A stretch of DNA of 64,000 nt from Loktanella salsilacus (GCF_900114485.1 NZ_FOTF01000014.1:38246-102245); one strand, 5' to 3'. Shown: positions 1 through 9,260, counted from the stretch's first letter. Notes: generated by a model not told the origin, from the letters alone. Numbers and translations are program-made.

Positions 1-198
1 GTGACGACCTGGGATGCGCCAGCGCTGCGGGTGCATGACGCGCCCGTGCTGGACGTCACTGCGATCGACAACCTGCCGTCGCTGATGCCGCTGGAAAGCT
101 CTGCCGATTTCGCGGCGCAACTTTTGCCGCACTTAGCCGCGCCCGGATCGGATGTCTGGGCGCGCGCGTCAAAGCTGTTCGATCAGGCGATCGCTTAG
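1..198 (+). CDS. Saccharopine dehydrogenase-like protein, C-terminal end (5' partial)
   Basis: Only the last 65 residues lie in the window; the frame is open at base 1, so the true start is upstream. The visible tail contains the run TAIDNLPSLMPLESSADFAA followed by a helix ending VWARASKLFDQAIA. From memory this resembles the C-terminus of the NAD-dependent, Lys1-like saccharopine dehydrogenases of Rhodobacterales, cytosolic enzymes that interconvert saccharopine with lysine and 2-oxoglutarate. The stop overlaps the stop of the convergent SDR gene by a few bases. The identification rests on a short tail and recalled similarity, so it is only moderately secure. Confidence 0.6.
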   Translation: MTTWDAPALRVHDAPVLDVTAIDNLPSLMPLESSADFAAQLLPHLAAPGSDVWARASKLFDQAIA

Positions 199-935
199 CC
201 CTTGGGGCGGAAAATGCCGTAATAGGCCCAATCCGGCAGGAATTGCCCCAGCCTGAACAGCCAAGAAAATACCGCCGGGAAGCTTTTCTTAAAGCTTTCC
301 GGATTATTCATGTGTTCGAAGATGGCGGTCGCCGCCTCTTCGGGCTCCATGATGAAGGGCATGTTGAAATCGTTCTTTTCGGTCAGCTGGGTTTTAACAA
401 AGCCCGGATTGACCACCTGCACGTTCACGCCGGTCTTGCGCAGATCGGCATACATGCATTCGGCCAGCGACATGACCGCAGCTTTCGATGCGGTATAACC
501 AATCGTGCCGGGCAGACCGCGGAATGCGGTCAGGCTGGACGTCACAACGATATGGCCATGATCGCGGGCGGTGAAATCATTAATGACGCTGCCCACGACG
601 CGAGATGCACCAAGGTAATTGATATCGGCCATCGCCTCGGCCTGTTTGTTATTCCAAGCGGACGATTCCATCGGCCAATAGACGCCGGCCAGATAGACCA
701 CGCCGTCGATCTCTCCCACCTCTGCGCGGGCCGCTTCGACTGCGTCCAGATCGGACACATCGACGGTGACATAGCTGGCCTTGCCGGGCAGCTCTTCGAC
801 AAGCGATTTCAGGCGATCCTCTGACCGGGCAGAGACGACGACTTCGACACCGACGCGGCTGAGTTTATGCGCGAGCGCGCGGCCCAGACCTTCGCTTGCG
901 CCTACGATCCAGTATCTTTTGCCTTGCCAGTCCAC
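195..935 (-). CDS. SDR-family NAD(P)-dependent oxidoreductase
   Basis: A 246-residue classical short-chain dehydrogenase. The N-terminal Rossmann motif is GASEGLGRAL (about residues 10-19), with the catalytic Ser in VTSSLTAFRG and the YTASK motif supplying Tyr and Lys. I start it at a GTG preceded by AGGAG at a good distance (reading GTG-GAC-TGG, protein VDWQGKRYW); the upstream in-frame ATG would add 39 residues unlike any SDR and would overlap the MFS gene. It begins 43 bases after the MFS stop and is probably the last gene of the FAD oxidoreductase - DUF1365 - MFS - SDR operon. The C-terminal aromatic stretch (FSWLFRLGQFLPDWAYYGIF) could lie at the membrane. The substrate cannot be read from the sequence. 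Confidence 0.85.
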   Translation of the reverse strand: MDWQGKRYWIVGASEGLGRALAHKLSRVGVEVVVSARSEDRLKSLVEELPGKASYVTVDVSDLDAVEAARAEVGEIDGVVYLAGVYWPMESSAWNNKQAEAMADINYLGASRVVGSVINDFTARDHGHIVVTSSLTAFRGLPGTIGYTASKAAVMSLAECMYADLRKTGVNVQVVNPGFVKTQLTEKNDFNMPFIMEPEEAATAIFEHMNNPESFKKSFPAVFSWLFRLGQFLPDWAYYGIFRPKG

Positions 936-978
936 GTCGCACTCTCCTGTCTTTGTTACCTTTATAGATAGGTCCGGA

Positions 979-2187
979 TCAGGCGTCCTCAAGCCGAGTC
1001 GCGGATAACAGCGCGATTGCCAGTAATTTGAGCACGCATGGCACGCCTGCATAAAGCCACGTCAGCAGCGTCAGCGCCTGCGCCGTGCTGCCGCCGCTGG
1101 ACCGAAAGCCCACCTGTTCTAGCAAAGGTAACAGCAGCGCCGCCGCGAAGGCCAGCGTCAGCTTGTTCACCAGTGACCAAAGCCCAAAGCCTTGCCCGCC
1201 ATTGGGCGATACCGTCGCCATGCGCCGGGCAAACATCGCGGGCAGCAGCGTCAGGTCGGCCCCAATAGATGCGCCTGACAACACACAAACGACGGCAAAG
1301 GCGACCTGATCGCCCGCGCCCAAGCGCAGGGTATAACCGAAGGACATCACCGCCAGCGCCATCGCTGCCAGCAGCACGCGCTTTGGCCCGAACCGGCGGG
1401 CAAGCGCCGACCAGATCGGTGATGACACCGCAGCGGCAAGGAAGAAGAGAACGAGCAAGGGTCCCTCCCACCCTGGGGCTTGCAGGCGGCTGTCGACGTA
1501 GAACAGGAACAGCGTAGACGACACCGCCAGCGGCGTCGCGTTGACCAAGGCCAGCAGCAGCAGACGGCGGGTAATGGCGTCGGACAGGATGGTGCGGATG
1601 GGCGTGACCTCTGCCACCGTGCGGCCCTGCCATTCCGTCCACATCACCGCCGCGGCCAGCAGCGCCAGCACGGCAAAGCCCCATGCGAACACGGCAAAGG
1701 GGGCTGCGACCGCGCCCATCAGAAACGTCGGTGCGATGGCAGCGGCGCAGATGCCCAGCAAGGCGCCTGTTTCACGCCATGCCGCCAGCCGAACGTGCCC
1801 ATCTGCGCCCGCCTTCGCGATGCCTTGGGCATAGAAGTTGATGGTCAGGAATGAAAAGGCGCTGAACAGCGCGGTGATCGTGATGCCAAACCACCACAGC
1901 GGCGCGATGGGCGGTGGCACGGCAAACAATCCCAGCATCGACGCCGCCAGCAGCAGCACGCCTAGCGTGACCGCCCAAGCCTTGCCCTTGTCCAGCCGTT
2001 CGCTGATCCACCCCAGCGCCGGGTCTTGCACCACGTCCACCAGCCGCAGTGCGGCCAGTAACGCGCCAAGGGCCGTCAGGCTGACGCCGTAAGTGTCGGC
2101 ATAATACTTCGGTGCGTAGATATAGATCGGCAGCCCTGCCGCATTAATGATCGCCGCGAACAGCGCAAAGGCGGGCAGCCGGGTCAT
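979..2187 (-). CDS. MFS transporter (GPH-like sugar/cation symporter fold)
   Basis: A 402-residue polytopic inner-membrane protein of about 12 hydrophobic segments. The first loop carries RLVDVVQDPALGWISERLDK, matching the D-x-x-x-D-P-x-x-G signature of the GPH/MelB-like branch of the major facilitator superfamily. The start is the ATG overlapping the DUF1365 stop as ATGA, which implies translational coupling; an upstream in-frame start would add 25 hydrophilic residues inside DUF1365. In this operon (FAD oxidoreductase, DUF1365, SDR) a role in moving a lipid-related compound is possible, but that is inferred from context only. Confidence 0.85.
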   Translation of the reverse strand: MTRLPAFALFAAIINAAGLPIYIYAPKYYADTYGVSLTALGALLAALRLVDVVQDPALGWISERLDKGKAWAVTLGVLLLAASMLGLFAVPPPIAPLWWFGITITALFSAFSFLTINFYAQGIAKAGADGHVRLAAWRETGALLGICAAAIAPTFLMGAVAAPFAVFAWGFAVLALLAAAVMWTEWQGRTVAEVTPIRTILSDAITRRLLLLALVNATPLAVSSTLFLFYVDSRLQAPGWEGPLLVLFFLAAAVSSPIWSALARRFGPKRVLLAAMALAVMSFGYTLRLGAGDQVAFAVVCVLSGASIGADLTLLPAMFARRMATVSPNGGQGFGLWSLVNKLTLAFAAALLLPLLEQVGFRSSGGSTAQALTLLTWLYAGVPCVLKLLAIALLSATRLEDA

Positions 2188-2936
2188 GTGATGTCGTCGG
2201 TCGGCGGCTTGGTCCATGGACGAAAGGTTGCGCCCTTCCACCACAGCTTTATCGCCTGCCAATGGATCAACGCCAGAACGCGGCGAGAGCCGAAAGGACG
2301 ACGCAGGATCGCACGCAGGATACCCGCATTGGTCAGCGGCTTGCGCGGGCCGGCTAGCGTGGCAATCAAGCCGCCCGCGCCGCGCGTGTAGTCAATGCGC
2401 ACATCAACCGCCTCTGGCGTGATATCAAAATGGAACACATATCCGCCTTCAATCGGCTGGAAGGGTGAGACATGGAATATTTTATCCGCCGCCAGCGGCA
2501 CGCCCTTGGTGATCGGCGCAAGGTTCGCACTGCGGCACAGATAGGAATGGCGATCGCCAAAGGTATTGCCCACCTCGGCAATGACGCAGCGCAGCACGCC
2601 GGCGTCGTCGTGGATCAGCCAAAAGCTGACGGGGTTAAACACATGCCCCAGCACGCGCGGCTGCGCGAGCAAATCGATCCGGCCTGTCAGCTCGATTTCG
2701 TTTGCGGCCAGCACGGCGCGGACCCATGCCGCGCCTGTGCCAGCCTTCATCACGCCGCCATGATCGCTGTCGTGTAGCGACATCACACCGCCAGCGTTGC
2801 GCCCGAATAGCGAGGGGCCGGACACGTCAGCCTCTGCATCGCAGATCACGTAGTCGATCGAATATCGAAAGGCATTCTTCACCGCGCCCTTGCGGCTGTG
2901 AAACGTATGCCCTGCGATATGATCGATCTGCGTCAC
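2184..2936 (-). CDS. DUF1365 domain-containing protein
   Basis: A 250-residue member of DUF1365. It opens with an HTFHSRKGAVKNAFRYSIDY-type N-terminus, then RVLGHVFNPVSFWLIHDD, and later KIFHVSPFQPIEGGYVFHFD, all typical of the family. DUF1365 proteins usually sit beside a flavin amine-oxidase-like protein and often a cyclopropane-fatty-acid synthase; they have been linked to modified membrane fatty acids, but the chemistry is not settled to my knowledge. Here it overlaps the FAD oxidoreductase by ATGA at its start and the MFS gene by ATGA at its end. No signal peptide is apparent. Confidence 0.9.
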   Translation of the reverse strand: MTQIDHIAGHTFHSRKGAVKNAFRYSIDYVICDAEADVSGPSLFGRNAGGVMSLHDSDHGGVMKAGTGAAWVRAVLAANEIELTGRIDLLAQPRVLGHVFNPVSFWLIHDDAGVLRCVIAEVGNTFGDRHSYLCRSANLAPITKGVPLAADKIFHVSPFQPIEGGYVFHFDITPEAVDVRIDYTRGAGGLIATLAGPRKPLTNAGILRAILRRPFGSRRVLALIHWQAIKLWWKGATFRPWTKPPTDDIT

Positions 2937-4231
2937 TGGGCGGCCAGCTCCTGCCGCTCGTTCGCGTTCAAGGCGGTGACGACGTCATAGGCCGACGACA
3001 GGCCGTCCTCGTGAAACCCGTTCTTCATCCATGCGCCGCAGAACCAAGTCCGGTTGGTGCCGTTCAGCGCGCGCGCTTTGTCCTGAGCAGCGAGCGCGGC
3101 GGTGTCATAGACGGGGTGGCGCAGGCTGGTTTGATCCCAGATCAGCTCTTCGCGGATGGGGCGCGTGGTGTTCAGGGTGACCATGTAATCGGTCCCGGTC
3201 AGCCACGGCTGCAGCGAGTTCATCCAGTAGGTCAGATCAATTTGGTCGCTGCGCTTCTTCGCGGATTCCGTATAAATCCAAGACGCCCAGACCTTGCGCC
3301 GCTTTGGCATGATCCCGGTATCCGAATGCAGCACGACGCTGTTCGCCTGATAGCGCACGGCCCCTAGGATTGCGCGCTCGTCCGGGCTGGCGTCCGCCAG
3401 CAAGGACAGCGTGTCGTCGGAATGGGTGGCAAAGACGACCTCGTCGAAATCCTCCCACTCTGACCCGATGGCGCGGACCTGCACCCCGGCGGAGGTACGC
3501 TGCACAGCGCCGATGGGCGCGCCAAGCCGCACATCAACGCCGCGCTGTTCCAGATCATCGCCCAGACGGCGCACGTATTGGGTGCTGCCGCCTTCAACCG
3601 TGTACCATTGGTGCTGCCCCGTGGCCCCCAGCAGCGCGTGGTTGTCGAAAAACTTCAGCAGCGCATAGGCCGGAAAATCGAGGATCTTTTCCTTGGGCGT
3701 CGACCAGATCGCACCGGAAAACGGCAGCAGGTAATGGTCACGGAAATAATCCGACAACCCCAGCTGTTTCATAAGCCCGCCAATCGTCAGGTCTGTGTCC
3801 TGACAGGCGGCTAGACCGTGTTTGTTGAAATGCAGCACGTCGCGGATCATGCGCAGGAAATAAGGGTTCGCCGCATTGCGCCGCTGTGCGAACAGCGCAT
3901 CAAGCGAGGTCAGCGCATATTCCAAACGGCCGCCATCAAAGGACGCACCAAAGCTCATGTTGCTTTTGACGACAGGCACCGACAGGTGATCGAACAGCGC
4001 CGTCAGATGCGGATAGTTAGCATAATTGAAAACGATAAATCCGGTATCGACCGGCGTGTCCTTTTGCGGGCCAGCCATGCGGGTGCGGGCATGACCGCCA
4101 AGGCGATTGCCTGCCTCGAACAGCACAACGCGGTGATCACGCGCCAAAGCATGCGCCGCCCCCATGCCTGAAATGCCGGCCCCGATCACTGCGATCTTGC
4201 GGGGTAGGTTCGTGGATGTCTCAAATGGCAT
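2933..4231 (-). CDS. FAD/NAD(P)-binding amine-oxidase-like protein (desaturase-like)
   Basis: A 432-residue flavoprotein with an N-terminal dinucleotide-binding motif, IAVIGAGISGMGAAHAL (about residues 13-29), followed by an acidic strand end (VVLFEAGNRLGGHARTR). The C-terminal FAD motif area reads FCGAWMKNGFHEDGLSSAYD. This branch accompanies DUF1365 in many proteobacteria. From memory, related genes in Rhodobacter sphaeroides lie in the singlet-oxygen (RpoE/ChrR) regulon and take part in unsaturated/furan fatty-acid formation; I infer a related membrane-lipid oxidation role here. It is the first gene of a four-gene operon and is preceded by a perfect palindrome 26-41 bases upstream. Confidence 0.85.
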   Translation of the reverse strand: MPFETSTNLPRKIAVIGAGISGMGAAHALARDHRVVLFEAGNRLGGHARTRMAGPQKDTPVDTGFIVFNYANYPHLTALFDHLSVPVVKSNMSFGASFDGGRLEYALTSLDALFAQRRNAANPYFLRMIRDVLHFNKHGLAACQDTDLTIGGLMKQLGLSDYFRDHYLLPFSGAIWSTPKEKILDFPAYALLKFFDNHALLGATGQHQWYTVEGGSTQYVRRLGDDLEQRGVDVRLGAPIGAVQRTSAGVQVRAIGSEWEDFDEVVFATHSDDTLSLLADASPDERAILGAVRYQANSVVLHSDTGIMPKRRKVWASWIYTESAKKRSDQIDLTYWMNSLQPWLTGTDYMVTLNTTRPIREELIWDQTSLRHPVYDTAALAAQDKARALNGTNRTWFCGAWMKNGFHEDGLSSAYDVVTALNANERQELAAQ

Positions 4232-4256
4232 TACAGGCTCCGTCGCGGGCGTTGGG

Positions 4257-4272
4257 ATGTGTCATGACACAT
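4257..4272. promoter_or_regulatory. Perfect 16-bp palindrome upstream of the FAD oxidoreductase operon
   Basis: ATGTGTCATGACACAT is fully self-complementary and lies 26 bases before the start codon of the FAD oxidoreductase gene, where an operator is expected. The core TGT-N8-ACA is not the TGT-N12-ACA of CrtJ/PpsR, and the RpoE/ChrR -35 element TGATCC was not seen nearby. I infer a dimeric repressor or activator site; the cognate regulator is not in this window. Confidence 0.55.
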
Positions 4273-4330
4273 GCCACGCAGGGGCGGGACAAAAGGTTTC
4301 AATAATTCTTTGTGGTAATCTGTCGCAGGC

Positions 4331-4708
4331 TTAGTTCCAAGCCAGCGGAACCAGCACAGTGCCGCGCCCCATAAAGCCGTCGCCATTGGGGTCCAGATAG
4401 AAATCGCGCCCGGTATAGGCGCCGCGCACCACGTACTGGCGACCTTCCAGCGTCAAGGTGCCAGCGGTGCCGCGCGCAGAGCCGCCGCAAACCGCTTTAC
4501 CGCCTTGGCAGGGCACAAGGTTAAAGGTTTGGATCGTGCGCAGCGGGTCCGTGTCGCGCACCAGCACTGTCACCGCAGCGCCGTCTTCGAAGGGCGTATC
4601 GGTAAAGGCATCGGCAAAGGCGGCCTTGGTTGCGTTCGGGCCATCAGCCAGCGGGCCGGTGCAGGCCGAGACGGTCAAGGCGGCAAGGGTCATCAAAGCG
4701 TATTTCAT
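4331..4708 (-). CDS. Small putative lipoprotein
   Basis: A 125-residue protein with a short signal peptide and lipobox (LTVSAC; Cys about residue 16), so probably lipid-anchored after LspA processing. The mature part has GYxGRDFYLDPNGDG-like text near its end and two further cysteines (PCQGGKAVC) that could form a disulfide. The start is well supported by AAAGGAAC a few bases upstream. It begins 24 bases after the rmuC stop and is probably its downstream operon partner. I do not recognise a family and assign no function. Confidence 0.75.
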   Translation of the reverse strand: MKYALMTLAALTVSACTGPLADGPNATKAAFADAFTDTPFEDGAAVTVLVRDTDPLRTIQTFNLVPCQGGKAVCGGSARGTAGTLTLEGRQYVVRGAYTGRDFYLDPNGDGFMGRGTVLVPLAWN

Positions 4709-4732
4709 ATCGCGTTCCTTTCGGGCTTGGCG

Positions 4733-5983
4733 TCAGTCTTGGCCGCTGACCCGCGCTGGTGCAAGGGGCAATGGATCACTTGTGTCGTCCTGCGACAGCT
4801 CTTCAAAGTCGAAGTTGTCCAGCCGGTCGGCCCGCTTGCCCGCCCGCGTCGCGGCCGTCATCACGCCTGACACATCCTCGCTCGCCTGCCGCAGATGCAT
4901 CTCTAGCTTGCTGGCGCGCACGCCGATCAGTTCGACGTCGCGGTGCAGCAGCTTTAGGTTCTTGCGGATCTCGTTGGTGTGCTCGCGCATCCGCGCGTCT
5001 TTTAGGATGGCCCGCATCGTGTTCAGGGTCGCCATGCAGGTCGTAGGCGATACGATCCAGACGCGCGCATCAAAGCCCGCGCGCACGACCTCTGGCAGGC
5101 GGGCGTGTAGTTCGGCGTAAACCGCCTCTGATGGCAGGAACATGATGGCGCCGTCCGCCGTCTCGCCCTCGATGATGTACTTCTCGGAAATCGCCTTGAT
5201 GTGCACCCGCACGGCCAGCCCCAGATCGCGCAGGGCAAGCTTTTGCAGCTCTGGCGTCTCGGCGCGGGTCAGCGCTTCGTAGGCCTCGAACGGGAATTTG
5301 GCGTCGATGACGATAGGGCCGGGCGGGTTTGGCAGATGCACAAGGCAGTCGGCCCGCTTGCCGTTCGTCAGCGTGTGTTGAAGGGTATAACTGTCCGTCG
5401 GCAGCGCCTTGGACACGATGTCAGTCAGCTGAATTTCCCCAAACAGCCCGCGCCGCTGCTTGTTCGACAAGATGTCCTGCAAGGACAGTACGTCGCCCGA
5501 CAGCTTTTCGATATTGGATTGCGCCCGGTCGATGGTGGCCAGCCGTTCCTGCAATTCAGTCAACTGCTTGGTCGACTTTTCAGAGCTGCCGGTCAGCGTT
5601 TCTTTCATCCGCTCTTGCAGGTCAAACATGCTGCGGGCGGATTTCAGCGCGTTATCCGCCAGCTTTTCCGCCACCTGCGCATTCACCTGCGCCAGACGCG
5701 TTTCCATCGTCTGAATGACGCGCATCTGCGCCGTCGCCTGCGCGTCACTAACGCTTTGGATATTACCCGCAAGCTGGCTTTGCCCGTTGCCAAGCGCCTG
5801 CATGTAATCGCCCAGCTGCCCCAATTGTCCGGCCAGCGCATCGACAGTTTCCGTCGTCCGGGCCGCGCGGCGGGCAGCGGCGATCAGCAGCCAGAACAGG
5901 ATCATCAGCGCAATGGCAGCGACCAACGCGGCCAACACCAGCGGATCGGTTAAATCAACCGTCATCGTCCCGATCTGGATCAT
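4733..5983 (-). CDS. rmuC: RmuC-family DNA recombination protein
   Basis: A 416-residue protein: an N-terminal membrane helix (VLAALVAAIALMILFWLLI), a long coiled coil to about residue 170, then the RmuC nuclease-like domain with RGLFGEIQLTDIV and IVIDAKFPFEAYEAL (the D-A-K of PD-(D/E)XK-like folds). RmuC limits inversions and other rearrangements at short inverted repeats in E. coli. The chosen ATG overlaps the mutL stop as ATGA, implying coupling; an ATG six codons later is also possible. Being read directly after mutL groups it with mutation-avoidance functions. Confidence 0.93.
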   Translation of the reverse strand: MIQIGTMTVDLTDPLVLAALVAAIALMILFWLLIAAARRAARTTETVDALAGQLGQLGDYMQALGNGQSQLAGNIQSVSDAQATAQMRVIQTMETRLAQVNAQVAEKLADNALKSARSMFDLQERMKETLTGSSEKSTKQLTELQERLATIDRAQSNIEKLSGDVLSLQDILSNKQRRGLFGEIQLTDIVSKALPTDSYTLQHTLTNGKRADCLVHLPNPPGPIVIDAKFPFEAYEALTRAETPELQKLALRDLGLAVRVHIKAISEKYIIEGETADGAIMFLPSEAVYAELHARLPEVVRAGFDARVWIVSPTTCMATLNTMRAILKDARMREHTNEIRKNLKLLHRDVELIGVRASKLEMHLRQASEDVSGVMTAATRAGKRADRLDNFDFEELSQDDTSDPLPLAPARVSGQD

Positions 5984-7818
5984 GTGCGCCCGAACAACCG
6001 GTCGATATCTGCCATCGACAGCGTGATCGACGTGGGCCGCCCGTGGTTGCACTGGCCCGAGAGCGGCGTCGCCTCCATCTCTCGCAGCAGGGCGTTCATT
6101 TCTGGCCCCGACATGCGGCGCCCTGTGCGGACAGAGCCGTGGCAGGCAACCCGCGACAAGATCGCGTCAATCCGCGCTTGCAGCGGGGCGGTATCGCCGC
6201 CGTCCTGCAGGGTATCCAGCACGTCCAGCACAAGGCGGCGGGCATCGACAGTCCCAAGGATCGCAGGCGTTTCGCGCACCGCAATCGCGCTGCCGCCAAA
6301 GGGTTCGATCACAAGCCCAAGCCGCGACAGATCATCCGCTGATTCAAGAAGCAGCGCCGATTCCGTTGGCGTCAGATCGACAATCTCTGGGATCAGCAGC
6401 GCCTGCGCAGCGACGCCGCTATCGGCCATCTGCGCCTTCAGCCGCTCGTACACCAGCCGTTCATGCGCCGCATGGGCATCTACGATCACAAGGCCAGCTT
6501 CGGTCTGCGACAGGATGTAGTTTTCGTGCAGCTGCGCCCGCGCGGCCCCAAGCGGCAAATGCTGCGGTTCTGGCGCGGCGCCTGCCTCTGGCTCTGGCTC
6601 GATCCGGGCAGAGGGTTGTTCGGCAAAGCCGGACTGGAAGGTCATCGACGCGGCGGTAAAGCGCGGGCCAAGCGAAGGCCTGTCCATCTGATAGATGCGC
6701 GGTGCGTCCGTGGGTGCGGGCGCCGCAGCCATCGCGCCCAAAGCGGCATGGCCGACGGTGGACGAACTGCGATGCCCCGCTTCGGCCAGCGCATGGCGGA
6801 TGCCAGAGACAATCAGCCCCCGCACACAGGCGGGATCGCGAAAGCGGACCTCTGACTTGGCGGGATGGACGTTCACGTCAACCAAGGTTGGATCGCAGTC
6901 GATGAACAGGCAAGCCACGGGATGCCGGTCGCGCGACATCACGTCCATATAGGCGGCGCGCAGGGCACCCAGCAGCATTTTGTCCCGCACAGGGCGGCCA
7001 TTTACGTTTAGATATTGGGCAACGGCGGCACCCTTGGAATAGGTCGGCAGGGCCGTAAAGCCGGTCATGTGAAAGCCGTCACGCTCTGCATCCAGCGGCA
7101 GAGCATTTTCGGCAAAATCGCGCCCCAGCACGGCGCGCAGCCGCCCGCCAAGGGCGTCGAACATATCACCGGTTTCACCATCAGCGCGAAATAGGGTGCG
7201 GGTATCGCCCCCGGTCGCATCGCGCAGGATAAAGGTCACAAAGGGTTCTGCCATGGCAAGGCGGCGGATCACATCCACAACGGCCTGCGTTTCGGCGCGG
7301 TCCGTGCGCAGAAACTTGAGCCGCGCCGGGGTCGCATAGAACAAATCAGCCAGATCGACTTGGGTGCCCCGCGCGCAGGCCGCGGGGCGCACATCACCCA
7401 TGCGGCCACCTGCGACATGGACGCTGGCCCCCTCGTCACCCGCGCGGCTGGTGATTGTCAGCCGCCCGACAGCGCCAAGGGATGGCAATGCCTCTCCGCG
7501 GAAACCAAAGGAGTGGATGTTCAGCAGGTCGGAGCCGTCAATCTTGGACGTGGCATGGCGCGACAGCGCAAGCGGCAGATCAGGACCGGCGATCCCGCAA
7601 CCATCATCGACCACACGGATCAGCGTCTTGCCGCCATCGGCGATGGTGACATCAATCCGCGTCGCCCCGGCGTCGATGCTATTCTCGACCAACTCTTTCA
7701 CCGCAGAGGCGGGGCGTTCCACAACCTCTCCCGCAGCAATACGGTTGATCGCAGATTCGTCCAGCTGACGGATCACAGGGCGCGCGTCTTGGCGTATCTG
7801 GGGGGAAGCGGTTTGCAT
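5980..7818 (-). CDS. mutL: DNA mismatch repair protein MutL
   Basis: A 612-residue MutL. The N-terminal GHKL ATPase motifs are present: INRIAAGEVVERPASAVKEL with NSIDAG, then VDDGCGI and FGFRGEALPS. The C-terminal domain has VDAHAAHERLVYE, fitting the endonuclease motif D-x-H-A-x2-E-x4-E, and GQCNHGRPT near the end, which supplies a second metal-site element. This suggests a nicking-competent MutL, as expected in bacteria without MutH/Dam. I place the start at the ATG giving MQTASPQIRQD; an upstream in-frame ATG adds 27 non-conserved residues. It lies 119 bases after the M16 pair and is coupled to rmuC. Confidence 0.96.
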   Translation of the reverse strand: MQTASPQIRQDARPVIRQLDESAINRIAAGEVVERPASAVKELVENSIDAGATRIDVTIADGGKTLIRVVDDGCGIAGPDLPLALSRHATSKIDGSDLLNIHSFGFRGEALPSLGAVGRLTITSRAGDEGASVHVAGGRMGDVRPAACARGTQVDLADLFYATPARLKFLRTDRAETQAVVDVIRRLAMAEPFVTFILRDATGGDTRTLFRADGETGDMFDALGGRLRAVLGRDFAENALPLDAERDGFHMTGFTALPTYSKGAAVAQYLNVNGRPVRDKMLLGALRAAYMDVMSRDRHPVACLFIDCDPTLVDVNVHPAKSEVRFRDPACVRGLIVSGIRHALAEAGHRSSSTVGHAALGAMAAAPAPTDAPRIYQMDRPSLGPRFTAASMTFQSGFAEQPSARIEPEPEAGAAPEPQHLPLGAARAQLHENYILSQTEAGLVIVDAHAAHERLVYERLKAQMADSGVAAQALLIPEIVDLTPTESALLLESADDLSRLGLVIEPFGGSAIAVRETPAILGTVDARRLVLDVLDTLQDGGDTAPLQARIDAILSRVACHGSVRTGRRMSGPEMNALLREMEATPLSGQCNHGRPTSITLSMADIDRLFGRT

Positions 7819-7937
7819 GCCACAACAGATAGCAGTCAGCGCCCGATTCTGCGAGGGGCAAAACCGGACCGCCAAGGCGGCCCACAAGAATTTTCGCAAA
7901 AATCCTTAATGCAGAAAGCGTCTTCGTACGAAGCCTT

Positions 7938-9260
7938 TTAGTTCCCAGCCGCCGCGTCCGCCTCTAGTCCCTCAGGCTGTCCGACCACGACAAAGTGCAG
8001 GTTATCGGGCTGCAACAACTCGCGCGCCACGCGGTTCACATCGTCCAGCGTCACGGCATTCAGCATGTCGTTGCGGTTCACGATATACTCAGGCGGCAGG
8101 TCGATCATTTGCATGCCGACCAGGATGCCCGCGATATCCGCATTGCCATCGAAGCGCAGCGGATAGGCACCGGTCAGATAGGTTTTGACGCTGTCCAGCT
8201 CTTCCTGCGTCATGCCGTCCTGCGCCATGCGGGCCCATTCCGCCTTGATCACGTCAATCGCCTGCGCAACCGTCGCATTGGCAGAGGCGACTTGCCCCAG
8301 CACCAGATCGGCGTGAAACTTGGACACAAGGAATGTGCTGACGCCATAGGTCAGCCCGCGTTTTTCGCGCACTTCCTGCATGAGGCGCGACTCGAAACCG
8401 CCAGCGCCAAGCGCTTCGTTCAGGATATAGGCAGCGAAATAGTCAGGGTCGTCGCGTTCAATCCCTGCGTGACCGAACAGCGCCACAGACTGCGGCGTGT
8501 CATAAGGAATAACGGTGGTGCCACCCTTTAGCGCAAATTCTGCATCTGCGGGCAAGGCAGGCCCCGTCGCAGGCAGATCGCCCAGCAAGTCGTCCAGCAT
8601 CGTCCCCAGTTCATCCGCCGTGATGTCACCCACAGCACCGACATAAAGGCGATCGCGCGTCAGCGCGTTGGCGTGGGCGGTCACGATATCATCGCGCGTC
8701 AACGCGGTCACACTTTCCACTGTCCCATCAAGGGAAGACCCGTAAGGATGATCGCCAAAAGCCGCCGCATCGAAGGCCGCGCTGGCAATCGCATTGGGTG
8801 ATTTCGCATCCCCAGCGATGTTCGACAGCACCTGTTCGCGCACCCGGTCCACCGCGCTTTGATCGAACCGAGGCTCGATCAGCGCATCGCGCAGCAGGGC
8901 CACCGCCTCTTCGCGGTTTTCCGTCAGAAACTGCGCGCTGATGGCCACGACATCGTCGCCAGTGTCAAAACCATAGCTCGCTGCCAGCTCTTCTCGCTTG
9001 GTCTGGAACGCCTGCGCGTCCAGATCGCCAGCGCCTTCCTCAATCAGCGCCATCATCAGGTTGGTCGCGCCGCGTTTGCCGGGCAGGTCTAGCGATGCGC
9101 CGCCGCGGATGCGGATCTCCAGCGCGGTGAATGGGATGCCATGCTCTTCGACGAGCCACGCGTTGATGCCGCCGGGCGAGGTGACTTGTTTAATATCCAC
9201 AGCAGCATGCGCGACCGAGGCGGCCATCGCGGCGCAGAATGTCAGGGCGAAACGGATCAT
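7938..9260 (-). CDS. M16 peptidase family protein, zinc-site-lacking subunit
   Basis: A 440-residue exported protein with a signal peptide (MIRFALTFCAAMAASVAHA). It has the two-lobed M16 fold, but where active members carry HxxEH this one reads GATNLMMALIEEGAG, so the zinc ligands are missing. The C-terminal R/Y-type region (KRGLTYGVSTF) is kept. In heterodimeric M16 proteases one subunit holds zinc and the other completes the chamber. It overlaps the HxxEH-bearing partner as ATGA, which argues for a 1:1 periplasmic complex. A processing or chaperone-like role is inferred. Confidence 0.9.
   Translation of the reverse strand: MIRFALTFCAAMAASVAHAAVDIKQVTSPGGINAWLVEEHGIPFTALEIRIRGGASLDLPGKRGATNLMMALIEEGAGDLDAQAFQTKREELAASYGFDTGDDVVAISAQFLTENREEAVALLRDALIEPRFDQSAVDRVREQVLSNIAGDAKSPNAIASAAFDAAAFGDHPYGSSLDGTVESVTALTRDDIVTAHANALTRDRLYVGAVGDITADELGTMLDDLLGDLPATGPALPADAEFALKGGTTVIPYDTPQSVALFGHAGIERDDPDYFAAYILNEALGAGGFESRLMQEVREKRGLTYGVSTFLVSKFHADLVLGQVASANATVAQAIDVIKAEWARMAQDGMTQEELDSVKTYLTGAYPLRFDGNADIAGILVGMQMIDLPPEYIVNRNDMLNAVTLDDVNRVARELLQPDNLHFVVVGQPEGLEADAAAGN

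Noticed and set aside
4232..4330. RpoE/ChrR-type promoter ahead of the FAD oxidoreductase operon
   Set aside because: I looked for TGATCC with a suitably spaced -10 and did not find it.
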